64,000 nt of DNA, taken from assembly GCA_964438995.1 (NCBI GenBank), contig CAYTMQ010000001.1, positions 62,001 through 126,000 on the forward strand, written 5' to 3'. Within the stretch, counting starts at the first letter, position 1, and the number at the start of each line of letters is the position of its first letter. Origin of the DNA: JABMMZ01 sp964438995 (GTDB taxonomy: Bacteria; Bacteroidota; Bacteroidia; NS11-12g; UBA955). The notes under the pieces are model-generated. The model saw only the letters and a list, made by a program, of their open reading frames with translations, had not been told where the DNA came from and made no database searches. Below are positions 1 through 8,433 of this stretch, piece by piece. A program made the translations under genes and the position numbers.

Positions 1-761
1 TGCAAAATGCCGAGTACGGTCAATTGCCTTCTATGATTTACCAATTTTTAGAATGGCATGGAGTAAATCAGTTTAGCTTTGCTTCAAATAGACAAATCAT
101 TTTATGGTTGAATTATCAGTTTAGAAAACTGTATGGCAATATCAGCTTTATGTTCAATCACGAACAGTATTTCTACCACCATTGGAACAAAGAAAGTAGA
201 GATATGAAGACCTCTGTAAAAGAATTGTTGGGTTTTTGGAAGAAGTCTGTTGAAACAACAGCCGAATCCTTAAAAGCACTTTATAGAGATCAAATTGAAT
301 ATGAACATTTGCATTCTGGTCAGAGAATTATAGCCAATCATTTATTTGAAACAGGCTTCAAGACTCAGTATCCAATGCCAATACAAATGAGCCAATTTCC
401 AGCTTTAAAGCCTTTGTTAAAAAAAGGATTTGTAAGTTTAAGCGACTTTGTTGGCAAAGAGGATTTTGAGAAATACCAGGAACTTTTGGATCAATTATTA
501 GAACAAGAGTTTATTCTTCCAATTAAAGAAGACGAAATTTACATTTGTTTGAATCCTAGTTTTGATAACAAAGACAGCAGACTGATTCAATATTCTAATA
601 TTAAGAAAGAAGTAGTAAAGCCAGATTGGAACGAATTTATTAACCAAAACATCAGCAAACCTATCGCTCCGATAGAGGTAAAAATAGAACCTTCTGCAGC
701 TCTGGAGCCATTGTTTATTCCAGAACTGAAGCCAGTTAAAAAGAAGGCGTTTTTCGGTTAA
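1..761 (+). CDS. hypothetical protein, 5' end outside window
   Basis: The reading frame is open to the left edge (first complete codon at base 3), so the TTG at 24 is not a credible start and the gene is truncated. About 252 residues are visible. They look soluble and mostly helical, rich in aromatic and charged residues, with no signal peptide or membrane segment in the visible part. The last 45 residues are rich in Pro, Lys and Glu and end in KKKAFFG, which suggests a flexible tail. I recognise no domain. It converges on the DUF2795 gene with only 2 bases between the stop codons. The coding frame is certain; the function is unknown. Confidence 0.75.
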   Translation, partial: QNAEYGQLPSMIYQFLEWHGVNQFSFASNRQIILWLNYQFRKLYGNISFMFNHEQYFYHHWNKESRDMKTSVKELLGFWKKSVETTAESLKALYRDQIEYEHLHSGQRIIANHLFETGFKTQYPMPIQMSQFPALKPLLKKGFVSLSDFVGKEDFEKYQELLDQLLEQEFILPIKEDEIYICLNPSFDNKDSRLIQYSNIKKEVVKPDWNEFINQNISKPIAPIEVKIEPSAALEPLFIPELKPVKKKAFFG

Positions 762-763
762 GA

Positions 764-985
764 TTAATGCTCGTCTTCGTGAAAGAAGTAATCGTCGTCT
801 GTAGGATAATCACTCCAGATTTCTTCGATACTTTCATAAGGCTCACCATCATCTTCTAACTCTTGAAGATTTTCTACAACTTCCATTGGCGCACCAGAAC
901 GGATAGCATAATCTATCAATTCGTCCTTAGTTGCAGGCCATGGTGCATCATCCAAATAAGATACTAATTCTAATGTCCAATACAT
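764..985 (-). CDS. DUF2795 domain-containing small acidic protein
   Basis: A 73-residue, strongly acidic protein that matches from memory the DUF2795 family, which is very conserved in Bacteroidota: N-terminal MYWTLEL, the block PWPATKDELIDYA, then NLQELEDDGE and an Asp/Glu-rich C-terminus. The molecular function of the family is unknown. The length is normal. The ATG start is preceded by an exact -7 box on the minus strand (1005-1012), 20 bases upstream. It is probably a single-gene transcription unit. Confidence 0.9.
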   Translation of the reverse strand: MYWTLELVSYLDDAPWPATKDELIDYAIRSGAPMEVVENLQELEDDGEPYESIEEIWSDYPTDDDYFFHEDEH

Positions 986-1004
986 GGTAATGTTCTATTT
1001 TTTG

Positions 1005-1012
1005 CAAAAGTA
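1005..1012 (-). promoter_or_regulatory. -7 promoter box (TACTTTTG) for the DUF2795 gene
   Basis: Exact match to the Bacteroidota TAnnTTTG consensus on the minus strand; its last base lies 20 bases before the ATG. Confidence 0.6.
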
Positions 1013-1060
1013 TGTTTTTTAAACAATTAATGCTTACTTTTTTTGTTAATTTTATAACAT

Positions 1061-1100
1061 GTTGTTAGTCAGAGTTATAGATATAAAACTGACCAACAAC
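1061..1100 (-). terminator. stem-loop downstream of the PKD metalloprotease gene
   Basis: Twelve-base arms (GTTGTTAGTCAG at 1061-1072 and CTGACCAACAAC at 1089-1100) pair with one G-U wobble around a 16-base loop, just past the stop codon of the gene at 1112-3820. No clean U tract follows on the minus strand, so it may be a weak terminator or an mRNA 3'-end stabiliser. Confidence 0.4.
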
Positions 1101-1111
1101 TGAGTCTTTTT

Positions 1112-3820
1112 TTAATGTTGAACAACCAATTTTACATGGCCGTTTTCACCTCTTAGTTTTAGTTTAACAATGTAAATACCATTGTCTAATTGAGATGTCG
1201 AAATCATTGTTCCGGCAGATGTAGTTCCGTTCATTACAGCTTTGCCACTGATATCAAAGATAGAGAATTCTATGTCTTCCTGAATATCTGTTACAATCTT
1301 AAAGTAGTTGCTTACAGGATTAGGCGATACAGTAAACATGGCATTAGTATAATTGCCAGTTATACCAGTAAAATCTCTTAATTGTATAGTGGTATCATCT
1401 ACGTTACAATTACCAGTAACGACCAATCTAACGGTTTTATTGTTGGCATTGGTGTAAGTGTGAATTGGATGTTTAGAAGTGCTACTGTCGCCATCTCCGA
1501 AATACCATTTGTAACTTACATTTGTGCCAGTAGATTTGTTGTCAAATCCTACTATATTTTTTCCATAATAACCAAAAATGAAATTGGCTGTTACAAAGGT
1601 ATCGGTTCCAATGTTAACGATATTGTTTTGTGTGTATACTTGAATGCCGCCTGTGCCAGAAGTTGTAGTTTGCAAACTTGCACTTTTGTTCCCAGTTGTG
1701 TTGTATCTCACTATGTGTGGTCCTTTACCTGTTGCAGATGCAGGTGTGCCTCCAGAGAAGGTCCACGACCAAGAAGCAACATTGTTATCGCTTGAATCCA
1801 CATATACTACTGGCTCGTTGTTACAAGCACTGTTTTTATTGATGCCAAAGTTGAGATAAGCAAACTTAACGGCAGAAATGGTATCATCAGAATTACAAGT
1901 GTTGGTGGTTACAAGTTTAACGTTGTAAGACCCTCCAGCGGTATAGACATGACTGGTATTTAAAGCGCTAGAAGAATCACCATCCCCAAAATACCACTTA
2001 GATGAAGTTGCGCCATTAGAAGTATTGTTGAAGCTTACTGAGCCTTTTTCGGCAGCCGAAAAAGTAAATGATGGTATTAGTTTAGAATCTGTTTGTACAG
2101 TGACTGTTTTAGAAGAGTTGATGTTACTTCCTATGTTTGTAGTTATAGTTAAAGTAACGGTTTTAGAGCCACCACTTGAATAGGTCACATTGTGTGGTCC
2201 TTGGGTATTAGCCGTTGCAGGAGTAGCACCTGTGCCAAAATTCCACGACCAATTGGTGATATTGCCTTGAGAAGAATCTCTAAAGGTTATGGTTTCATTT
2301 TTACAAATGGTGTATTTAGCAGCTCCAAATTTAGAAACAGGAGTCACAATTGCACAATTGTTAGAATTCAATTTTGAATGTGCATTTTTACCACAAATAG
2401 AGGTAGCACTTTTTGTGATGACATAATTACCCCCAGCAATATCGTTTGAGGTTAAACCAGGTTTGGTTTGCCCGTTAGCAATTGAGTAATGCATGACAAC
2501 AGAGCTATTAATAACGTGACCCAATTGATGTCCGTGTCCTAACTCATGAGTAGCAACAGACTCAAAATGGAATTGAGTTCCACTAGCATTTCCTGTAGTA
2601 TAATTCCAATTGGTAGTATTTGTAGGTCTAATTCTAAAGCGTATGTCAAGTTCGTTTACAAACCATTTTAAACCTGGAGTAAAGCAACCCGACCAGTAAC
2701 TGAAACATTGTGCTAAGACTCCATTGCCCATATTAGACCCAGTATCCCAAGCGCACATGTTTACCCCATCAGGTTTAATCGCACTGTGATTGAGTTTACC
2801 TAATGTATCCCAGTTGATAAAAGTACCACATCTCCATCTTTCTAAACTTCTAATAAAAGCCCCTCTAGCCCCTGTAGAATCGAAGAATTTTTGATTCATT
2901 TTCCAAGTGATGCCATTGACATTGTTCATGCCAATTTCTTGTGTTTCGTAACCTATGGAATCACCACTTACAACATTTAAGTGAGCGTAAGTTATTTTTA
3001 AAGTATCTGCAGAGATGGCATTGCCATTACCTCCTACTACCACTCTAATTTTACCAGTGCCAGCTTTGGTTCTAACATTTACTCTTATCATGGTATCCGA
3101 CCAAGAAACATAGTCTCTTTTTAGTGCTTTGATATAACTTAAGCCACCATCATCACCATTTTTGAATTGCACTGAATTGGTATCCATTGTCGAATTGAAA
3201 TTGGTGCCTTTGATGGTCAACATGGTTGTTGTTCCTGCTGTAATGGTTTTCGGTGAAATAGATGAGATAGTAACAGCTGCGCGTTTTGAATTCAACACCA
3301 CATTGGTAATTGACGGATTGATATTGATGACAGATTGCTTTGTTAAAGCCACGATTTGAGCCGAAATCGTATAAGCTGGATATAAGTTAAAGACATCAGA
3401 TGCTTCGGCAGTATGTTTATCGATATTGATAAAGCCTTGGGGCCCGCTTTCAGATACCCATTCGCCATTTTTTTGTATCAACATAAATATGCCGATATCA
3501 CCTACCGATAATTCAAGTTCTGGTTCAACTTTAACAGCTTTGTCTCCGATAACACCACCAAGCGTTATAATGTCTACAGAGCTTGTAGATAGGAGCGTAT
3601 TGCCTTTATAGGCTTTGGAAACCAAGATGGTATTTCTGGTGTAAATCATGGTGTGATCTGTGTTCCAGAAAGGTGTTTTTGATTGAACAGCTCCCTCTAT
3701 AATGAGCGATGCCGCCTGCACTCTTTCATCAAGAGTTAATGGCACAAGGACACATTCGGAGCGAAGATTTGAAATGGAAAAAAAGGTAAGTAAAAGTAGT
3801 AGAATTTTAGATATTTTCAT
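1112..3820 (-). CDS. secreted metzincin-like zinc metalloprotease with IPT/TIG and PKD domains, T9SS cargo
   Basis: 902 residues. A signal peptide (about 1-21) is followed by an N-terminal region and an IPT/TIG-like domain (about 185-280). The catalytic domain carries HELGHGHQLGH at 425-435, with a Met-turn-like VVMHY near 441-445. About four PKD-type beta domains (about 490-830; repeated WYFGDGDSS and TYT-type blocks) lead to a T9SS type A sorting domain (about 835-902, SPNPVSNYF ... GIYIVKL). It should be exported through Sec and T9SS and degrade extracellular protein. In the zinc site the metzincin Gly is shifted: Gln occupies the usual Gly position and Gly comes two residues later. It lies 20 bases behind tilS on the same strand, and a -7 box inside the tilS 3' end may give it its own promoter. 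The protease call is from motifs; the substrate is unknown. Confidence 0.88.
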   Translation of the reverse strand: MKISKILLLLLTFFSISNLRSECVLVPLTLDERVQAASLIIEGAVQSKTPFWNTDHTMIYTRNTILVSKAYKGNTLLSTSSVDIITLGGVIGDKAVKVEPELELSVGDIGIFMLIQKNGEWVSESGPQGFINIDKHTAEASDVFNLYPAYTISAQIVALTKQSVININPSITNVVLNSKRAAVTISSISPKTITAGTTTMLTIKGTNFNSTMDTNSVQFKNGDDGGLSYIKALKRDYVSWSDTMIRVNVRTKAGTGKIRVVVGGNGNAISADTLKITYAHLNVVSGDSIGYETQEIGMNNVNGITWKMNQKFFDSTGARGAFIRSLERWRCGTFINWDTLGKLNHSAIKPDGVNMCAWDTGSNMGNGVLAQCFSYWSGCFTPGLKWFVNELDIRFRIRPTNTTNWNYTTGNASGTQFHFESVATHELGHGHQLGHVINSSVVMHYSIANGQTKPGLTSNDIAGGNYVITKSATSICGKNAHSKLNSNNCAIVTPVSKFGAAKYTICKNETITFRDSSQGNITNWSWNFGTGATPATANTQGPHNVTYSSGGSKTVTLTITTNIGSNINSSKTVTVQTDSKLIPSFTFSAAEKGSVSFNNTSNGATSSKWYFGDGDSSSALNTSHVYTAGGSYNVKLVTTNTCNSDDTISAVKFAYLNFGINKNSACNNEPVVYVDSSDNNVASWSWTFSGGTPASATGKGPHIVRYNTTGNKSASLQTTTSGTGGIQVYTQNNIVNIGTDTFVTANFIFGYYGKNIVGFDNKSTGTNVSYKWYFGDGDSSTSKHPIHTYTNANNKTVRLVVTGNCNVDDTTIQLRDFTGITGNYTNAMFTVSPNPVSNYFKIVTDIQEDIEFSIFDISGKAVMNGTTSAGTMISTSQLDNGIYIVKLKLRGENGHVKLVVQH

Positions 3821-3840
3821 TTTATGACTTTGTATATGTT

Positions 3841-5181
3841 TTACAAATCTATTTGTTTAAACTGAATACACAAAACCTCCACAGAATCTATGTCAACTTT
3901 ACTCAGTTCTGAAACTATATTCGGAAAAACAGCCAAAATTTCACCGTTTTTGTTCTCTAAAACGACTTGAAGGGATCTTTTAGCATTTGGTATTTTCCTA
4001 TCTGTCAGAATATCAGAAACTTTTTTGCGACCCTTCATGCCTAAAATTTGAAGTTTATCACCGGCTTCCCAATATCTAATTTTTAAAGGGTAAGTGATTT
4101 TACCTGCATCAAAAAATAGACAACCCTCTTGACGAAGCTTCAAACCTTTGTTCTTAACTGTCTGAAATTCAAATGATAAGTTGTTTAATCGAGCTGATTT
4201 TATTTTTTTTGAAATTTTTATAAATTTTTTTTCTTGTTCAACCCTTTTTATAAGGCAAAATCCATTTCTTTCTTTCAAAATGGCATATTCATCAGCTAAT
4301 AATTCGAAACCTATTTTGGCCTCTTTTGCTTTTGATAAATTCTCACACTGTGATTTTGTAAAGCCAAGGGTTTTTAAATTGAAAAATAAAAAACTAGTTA
4401 GTAACTTTTCTGGAATTTGCTCGAATATGAAGCTGCTTATCCAAACTGTATTGTCTTGTTTTTTAGTGTAATCTTCCCAATTTTTTTTGAAAAAGTAATC
4501 GGCCAATTGCTCGTACTCTCTTATGTTTTCTGATACTTTGTAAAATTGTTCATCCACAGAGTGCACCAATTTGCCCAAAAGAGGCACGATTTGATGCCTT
4601 AATGCATTTCTTAAATAGTCATCAGATGCATTACTGCTGTCTTCTCGAAATTTGATTTTATGCTTTTTGATGTATTGATCAATACCGGACCTATCAGTAA
4701 AGAGTAATGGTCTCACGATTTGTCCTATTTGCAAAGGAATGCCGTGTAAGCCAGAAATACCAGTAGCTCTTAAAAGATTGATGAGCATAGTTTCAGTATT
4801 ATCACTTTTGTGATGGGCAGTTAATAAGTGATGGTATTGATGTTTTTTAATCAGTTCATCAAACCATTGATAACGTAGCAATCGAGCTGTTTCTTGGGTG
4901 CCTAGTTTCAATTCTTTAGAGGCTTTCTTAGTTTCAAAACGGATGCCATGAAATGTTATATGGTGTTTCTTTGCTAACGCTTTAACAAAAGCTTCATCTT
5001 TGTTGCTTTCTTTTCCTCTCAATTGAAAATTGCAATGTGCTACATCAAAATTAAATCCTGAATCCTTTAGCAGATGAAATAGGCATACACTATCTTTGCC
5101 GCCGCTAATTGCTAGCAGTAGCTTGTGTTTTTTTGAAAATAGTTTGTTTTTTTGCACAAACAGACTGAATTCAGATAGCAT
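3841..5181 (-). CDS. tilS: tRNA(Ile)-lysidine synthase
   Basis: 446 residues. The N-terminal PP-loop ATPase domain has the signature SGGKDS near residues 28-33 and further family blocks (AHCNFQLRG, TAHHKSDNTET, RPLL). The C-terminal TilS domain is present (WEAGDKLQILGMKGRKKVSDIL near residue 370). The enzyme adds lysine to C34 of the tRNA-Ile that reads AUA, which changes both its charging and its codon specificity; it is normally essential. Length fits Bacteroidota homologues. It is divergent from the OstA-like gene, with 41 bases between the starts. Confidence 0.95.
   Translation of the reverse strand: MLSEFSLFVQKNKLFSKKHKLLLAISGGKDSVCLFHLLKDSGFNFDVAHCNFQLRGKESNKDEAFVKALAKKHHITFHGIRFETKKASKELKLGTQETARLLRYQWFDELIKKHQYHHLLTAHHKSDNTETMLINLLRATGISGLHGIPLQIGQIVRPLLFTDRSGIDQYIKKHKIKFREDSSNASDDYLRNALRHQIVPLLGKLVHSVDEQFYKVSENIREYEQLADYFFKKNWEDYTKKQDNTVWISSFIFEQIPEKLLTSFLFFNLKTLGFTKSQCENLSKAKEAKIGFELLADEYAILKERNGFCLIKRVEQEKKFIKISKKIKSARLNNLSFEFQTVKNKGLKLRQEGCLFFDAGKITYPLKIRYWEAGDKLQILGMKGRKKVSDILTDRKIPNAKRSLQVVLENKNGEILAVFPNIVSELSKVDIDSVEVLCIQFKQIDL
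3844..3851 (-). promoter_or_regulatory. possible -7 box (TAGATTTG) for the metalloprotease gene
   Basis: Exact TAnnTTTG on the minus strand, 24 bases before the ATG of the metalloprotease. It lies inside the last codons of tilS, so read-through from tilS is the alternative. Confidence 0.4.
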
Positions 5182-5195
5182 GGCACTAATTTTGA

Positions 5196-5203
5196 CAAAG
5201 GTA
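5196..5203 (-). promoter_or_regulatory. -7 promoter box (TACCTTTG) for tilS
   Basis: Exact TAnnTTTG on the minus strand, 15 bases before the tilS ATG, in the short divergent spacer shared with the OstA-like gene. Confidence 0.6.
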
Positions 5204-5222
5204 AGAAAAATTATTCGCTAGG

Positions 5223-6809
5223 ATGTCATTCGACAATATACGAAAAGGTCTGTGTTTGGTGTTGTTTACAATGCCATTGTTTCTATTTGCACAAACCAAG
5301 GTCGACATCAGCGGCAATGTATTATCTGTCGATCAAAAGAAAAATTACACCTACATCGTTGGCAATGTGATTATCAAGCACGATGGTGTTACCATTCAAT
5401 GCGACTCAGCCATCAGAAAAGCCAATGAAGGCATCATTGAAGGATTTGGCCATATTTACATATACCAACCTGATACATTTACATTATCTGGTGGCGAGTA
5501 CTTGCGTTATGTTGAAGCTGAGAAAACCGCTACTGTAACGGGGAAAAATGTGATTTTGCAAGATCAAAACATGACATTGGTTTCAACAGAATTAAACTAC
5601 AACATCAAACAACAAATTGGTAGTTATGTAAAAGGTGCCGATATCCTCAACGAACAAAATACGCTTAAAAGTAAGAAGGGTTATTACAACAGAAGAAGCA
5701 ATGTATTCAATTTTAAGAAAGATGTGTTTTTGAAAGGAACAGAATACACGATGGAAAGTGATACGCTCGACTATTATGCCAACACTAGAACGGCGTATTT
5801 TTTTGGTCCAACAAAAATAGTATCCAAAGAAAACACCATCATTTGTCGCAGTGGTTGGTACAACACCAAATCAGAGATAGCTCAATTTTCTGATGGGGCC
5901 GAAATACACAGCAAGAACAATTTTCTAAAAGCAGATAGTTTGTATTACGATAGAAAAAAGGGATACGGCAGAGGTATTAACAACATTAGATTATACGATT
6001 CTACCGAAGAGTTTACTATTTATGGTCAAAAAGGAGAGCATTATCAAAACACCAAAGAAAGTTATGTAACCATTCGTCCAATGGCTATGCAGACCAAAGA
6101 TGAAGATACATTTTATGTTTTAGCAGACACTTTTTATTTCAAAAACGATTCATTGAACAAGCGAATGCGCGCTTATAGAAATACCAAGATATTCCAGAAA
6201 GAAATGAAGGGTAGATGTGATTCTATGGAATATGCGTTCAATGATTCTATGATATATCTTTTTCAAAGTCCATTGCTTTGGAACGACAAGAATCAAATCA
6301 GTGGTGATTCTATGTTTATTCAGTTAAAGAACAACAAGATTCACAATCTCAGAGTTGTAGGTAGTGCCTTTCTAGCATCAGAGGTAAAGCCATTGTATTA
6401 CAATCAAATTGCCGGAAGAGAGATGATCAACAGGTTTGACAGCAACAAATTAAAGTCAGTTTTAGTAGAAGGCAATGCGCAAAGTATCTATTATCTTAGA
6501 GACAACGAAACTGACACTGCAGAGTACACAGGAGTAAACAAGGTAGCATGTGGAAGAATGTTGATATATTTGGATTCTTCGAAGGTTAAAGGCATTAAAT
6601 TTTACAATCAACCAGAGGGAAAAATGTATCCTATGAATCAATTTCCAGAAGGTGAAAAGTACCTTTCAGGTCTTGACTGGAAAATTCAGTTAATACCTAA
6701 AAAAGAAGAATTTATTATCCGTTCGGAGCCAGTTATTGCAAAGCCTTCAGAAGTTGTACCCATCAAAAAGCCAACAAAAAAATCAAGCAAGAAAACATCT
6801 AAGAAATAA
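5223..6809 (+). CDS. OstA/LptA-like outer-membrane biogenesis protein
   Basis: 528 residues. A signal peptide ends near residue 23 (LFLFAQ). The rest is a long series of short beta repeats of the OstA_2/LptA/LptD-N jelly-roll type, seen in blocks such as YIVGNVIIKHDGVTIQCDSA, SDTLDYYANTRTAYFFGPT and KADSLYYDR. The last 25 residues are a Lys/Ser-rich tail. Such proteins are thought to form a periplasmic bridge that carries lipopolysaccharide to the outer membrane. This fits with the LptE-like gene at 17368, although the two are not linked here. ATG at 5223 is chosen because the signal peptide follows directly. The R1 repeat lies downstream. Confidence 0.85.
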   Translation: MSFDNIRKGLCLVLFTMPLFLFAQTKVDISGNVLSVDQKKNYTYIVGNVIIKHDGVTIQCDSAIRKANEGIIEGFGHIYIYQPDTFTLSGGEYLRYVEAEKTATVTGKNVILQDQNMTLVSTELNYNIKQQIGSYVKGADILNEQNTLKSKKGYYNRRSNVFNFKKDVFLKGTEYTMESDTLDYYANTRTAYFFGPTKIVSKENTIICRSGWYNTKSEIAQFSDGAEIHSKNNFLKADSLYYDRKKGYGRGINNIRLYDSTEEFTIYGQKGEHYQNTKESYVTIRPMAMQTKDEDTFYVLADTFYFKNDSLNKRMRAYRNTKIFQKEMKGRCDSMEYAFNDSMIYLFQSPLLWNDKNQISGDSMFIQLKNNKIHNLRVVGSAFLASEVKPLYYNQIAGREMINRFDSNKLKSVLVEGNAQSIYYLRDNETDTAEYTGVNKVACGRMLIYLDSSKVKGIKFYNQPEGKMYPMNQFPEGEKYLSGLDWKIQLIPKKEEFIIRSEPVIAKPSEVVPIKKPTKKSSKKTSKK

Positions 6810-7219
6810 TAATTCAATACAGGGATTTCATTGTCGCAAAAAATGAAATTTGTGTGTATGTAAATTTATTTTTTTGAAACGGAATGTGCGGGTTGAGTCC
6901 ACGGGTGCGTAGAATTTCAATAATGGCAGCCTCGAGCAGGATAGATTTGCAGCGGGAAGACATTGTTGAAATTTTGACCCGTGGTGGCCTTTTTTTGATT
7001 ACTTTTTTTTGCCATAAAAAAAAGTAATTGCCTCCCCTGCGGCATGAGCAGGGAAATAATGAGTTTTATGAAGGTTTCTGATTAATCCTTTAAAAACGAA
7101 AGAAATCGATCGCAATATTGTAATTTGTGGTATTAAAGATATTTAAAAATACTTGTTATTTATTAAGATATGAGCAACAGAATGTAATCTTAAAGCAAGA
7201 GAATTTTGTTAATTAAAAC
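6810..7219. other. 410-bp convergent intergenic region holding R1 copy A
   Basis: No credible gene. The central part, about 6868-7055, is the R1 palindromic repeat described separately. The flank at 7056-7219 is AT-rich sequence in which I see nothing further. Confidence 0.7.
6868..7055 (+). repeat. R1 palindromic interspersed element, copy A
   Basis: Three hairpins in series. (1) CCACGGGT...AATAATG at 6899-6925 pairs with CATTGTTG...CCCGTGG at 6961-6984, with a 3-base bulge and a variable loop. (2) ATTACTTTTTTTT at 6998-7010 and AAAAAAAAGTAAT at 7016-7028 form a perfect 13-bp stem with a 5-base loop. (3) CCCTGC at 7035-7040 pairs with GCAGGG at 7048-7053 around the loop GGCATGA. The same element occurs inverted at 39148-39392. 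Hairpin 1 is followed by a T7 tract, so the unit could stop transcription leaving the OstA-like gene. Confidence 0.85.
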
Positions 7220-7612
7220 CTAAGGTTTAAATTTTCTATCGCTATAAAAAACGCGCTTACTATACGAAGTAATCACACCATTATGGTCGCTTGTTTTAAT
7301 TTCTAATACCATCTCCATCCTAATTTTTACTGTTTGTATAAAGCCTTTGTTGAGGCGATATGAAGCACTGTGGGTATGGATGTTATCGGTATAAAAAACA
7401 ATCATATTGTCTGCAGATTTTACCGTTATAGTTACGGTATGTAAAGGCTGGTTAGAAGTGATATCAGCAATGATATACACCGAATCTCCCATGTGTATAG
7501 AATCGCTTTCAACAGGTGAAATGATGTTTATATAAACAGAATCTTTCTGATGCCCTTGAGCACGCAAAGCGGTTGTAAACAATAGACAAATTGTAAATAA
7601 ATAGATTTTCAT
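7220..7612 (-). CDS. small secreted protein of unknown function
   Basis: 130 residues with a signal peptide (about 1-18, ending RAQG) and one predicted beta-rich domain of about 110 residues with no cysteines in the mature part. I recognise no family. The start overlaps the stop of the TauE/SafE gene by one base (TAATG arrangement), so it is translated from the operon that begins with the S41 protease. A periplasmic or surface location is likely; the function is unknown. Confidence 0.75.
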   Translation of the reverse strand: MKIYLFTICLLFTTALRAQGHQKDSVYINIISPVESDSIHMGDSVYIIADITSNQPLHTVTITVKSADNMIVFYTDNIHTHSASYRLNKGFIQTVKIRMEMVLEIKTSDHNGVITSYSKRVFYSDRKFKP

Positions 7613-8433
7613 TAGAAGAATAAAACTTTGATAAGATTAAGACTGATAAATGTGATGAATATAGTAAACAATGTTTTTGAAGAAATTTTATTGGCTGCTT
7701 TTACACCATATTGAGATGCTATCCCAGCAGCAATAATAATCGGCAGTATTGAACTCCACATGATATAGCCTGTTTGAAGTCCAGGAAATACTTCTTTAAT
7801 AGGGTGACTTATCATGTAGAAAACCAATAATGGAGCTGCAATAATTGGTATTACAGTTAAGGACAATCCAGTAGAAAATTTGATGGGCAATTTTAGCACG
7901 TTGTTGAAGTATGGTACCATCACAACGCCTCCACCTAGTCCTGTTATCGCAGTGATAATACCAGCTAAAAATCCAGCAGGTATAAATTTATTTAAGTCAG
8001 GTAAGTTGACTATTTCAGAAATTTCCTTATTCTTGTCTATCTGCCTTGCAATAGTCATTCGGATGGCTGTAAAAATAAGCACTCCAGCGAATATGTAGCT
8101 GAAAACTTTGGGATTGTTTAATTGATAAGATTTCAGAATATAAGACATTAATAGGGAAGATAAGATGGCAAAAGCCCCTGTCACAAATGCCGCTTTAATA
8201 TTGGTATTTTTAAGTTTGTATTGTTTGTATGAACCACTAATACCAACCACTAAAACGATGGCTAAACTATTGGCTAGTACATAAAAAGCTTTATCACTTT
8301 CTTCGGCTGTATTTCTAACAATTTCCTGAATAATGGGTATAAAAATGATGCCACCACCAACACCCAGCATTCCAGCCATAAATCCCCCAAAAGCACCAGC
8401 AATAATAAAAATAATCAGATGAGAATATTCCAT
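7612..8433 (-). CDS. TauE/SafE family membrane transporter (sulfite exporter-like)
   Basis: 273 residues with about eight hydrophobic segments in two related halves. Each half begins with the Gly-rich signature of the family: GGFMAGMLGVGGG near residue 16 and GIITAITGLGGGVVMVP near 158. Family members export small sulfur- or carbon-containing anions such as sulfite, sulfoacetate or taurine products; the substrate here cannot be told. It is the middle gene of the S41 protease operon, overlapping both neighbours by one base. Confidence 0.9.
   Translation of the reverse strand: MEYSHLIIFIIAGAFGGFMAGMLGVGGGIIFIPIIQEIVRNTAEESDKAFYVLANSLAIVLVVGISGSYKQYKLKNTNIKAAFVTGAFAILSSLLMSYILKSYQLNNPKVFSYIFAGVLIFTAIRMTIARQIDKNKEISEIVNLPDLNKFIPAGFLAGIITAITGLGGGVVMVPYFNNVLKLPIKFSTGLSLTVIPIIAAPLLVFYMISHPIKEVFPGLQTGYIMWSSILPIIIAAGIASQYGVKAANKISSKTLFTIFITFISLNLIKVLFF

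Noticed and set aside
1382..1795. Plus-strand ORF of 137 codons opposite the metalloprotease gene
   Set aside because: Antisense shadow of PKD-domain coding sequence, Cys/Ser-rich, no promoter or family.
6868..7055. R1 as a plain Rho-independent terminator only
   Set aside because: It has terminator-like parts, but the long conserved arms, three hairpins and a second inverted copy elsewhere go beyond a simple terminator.
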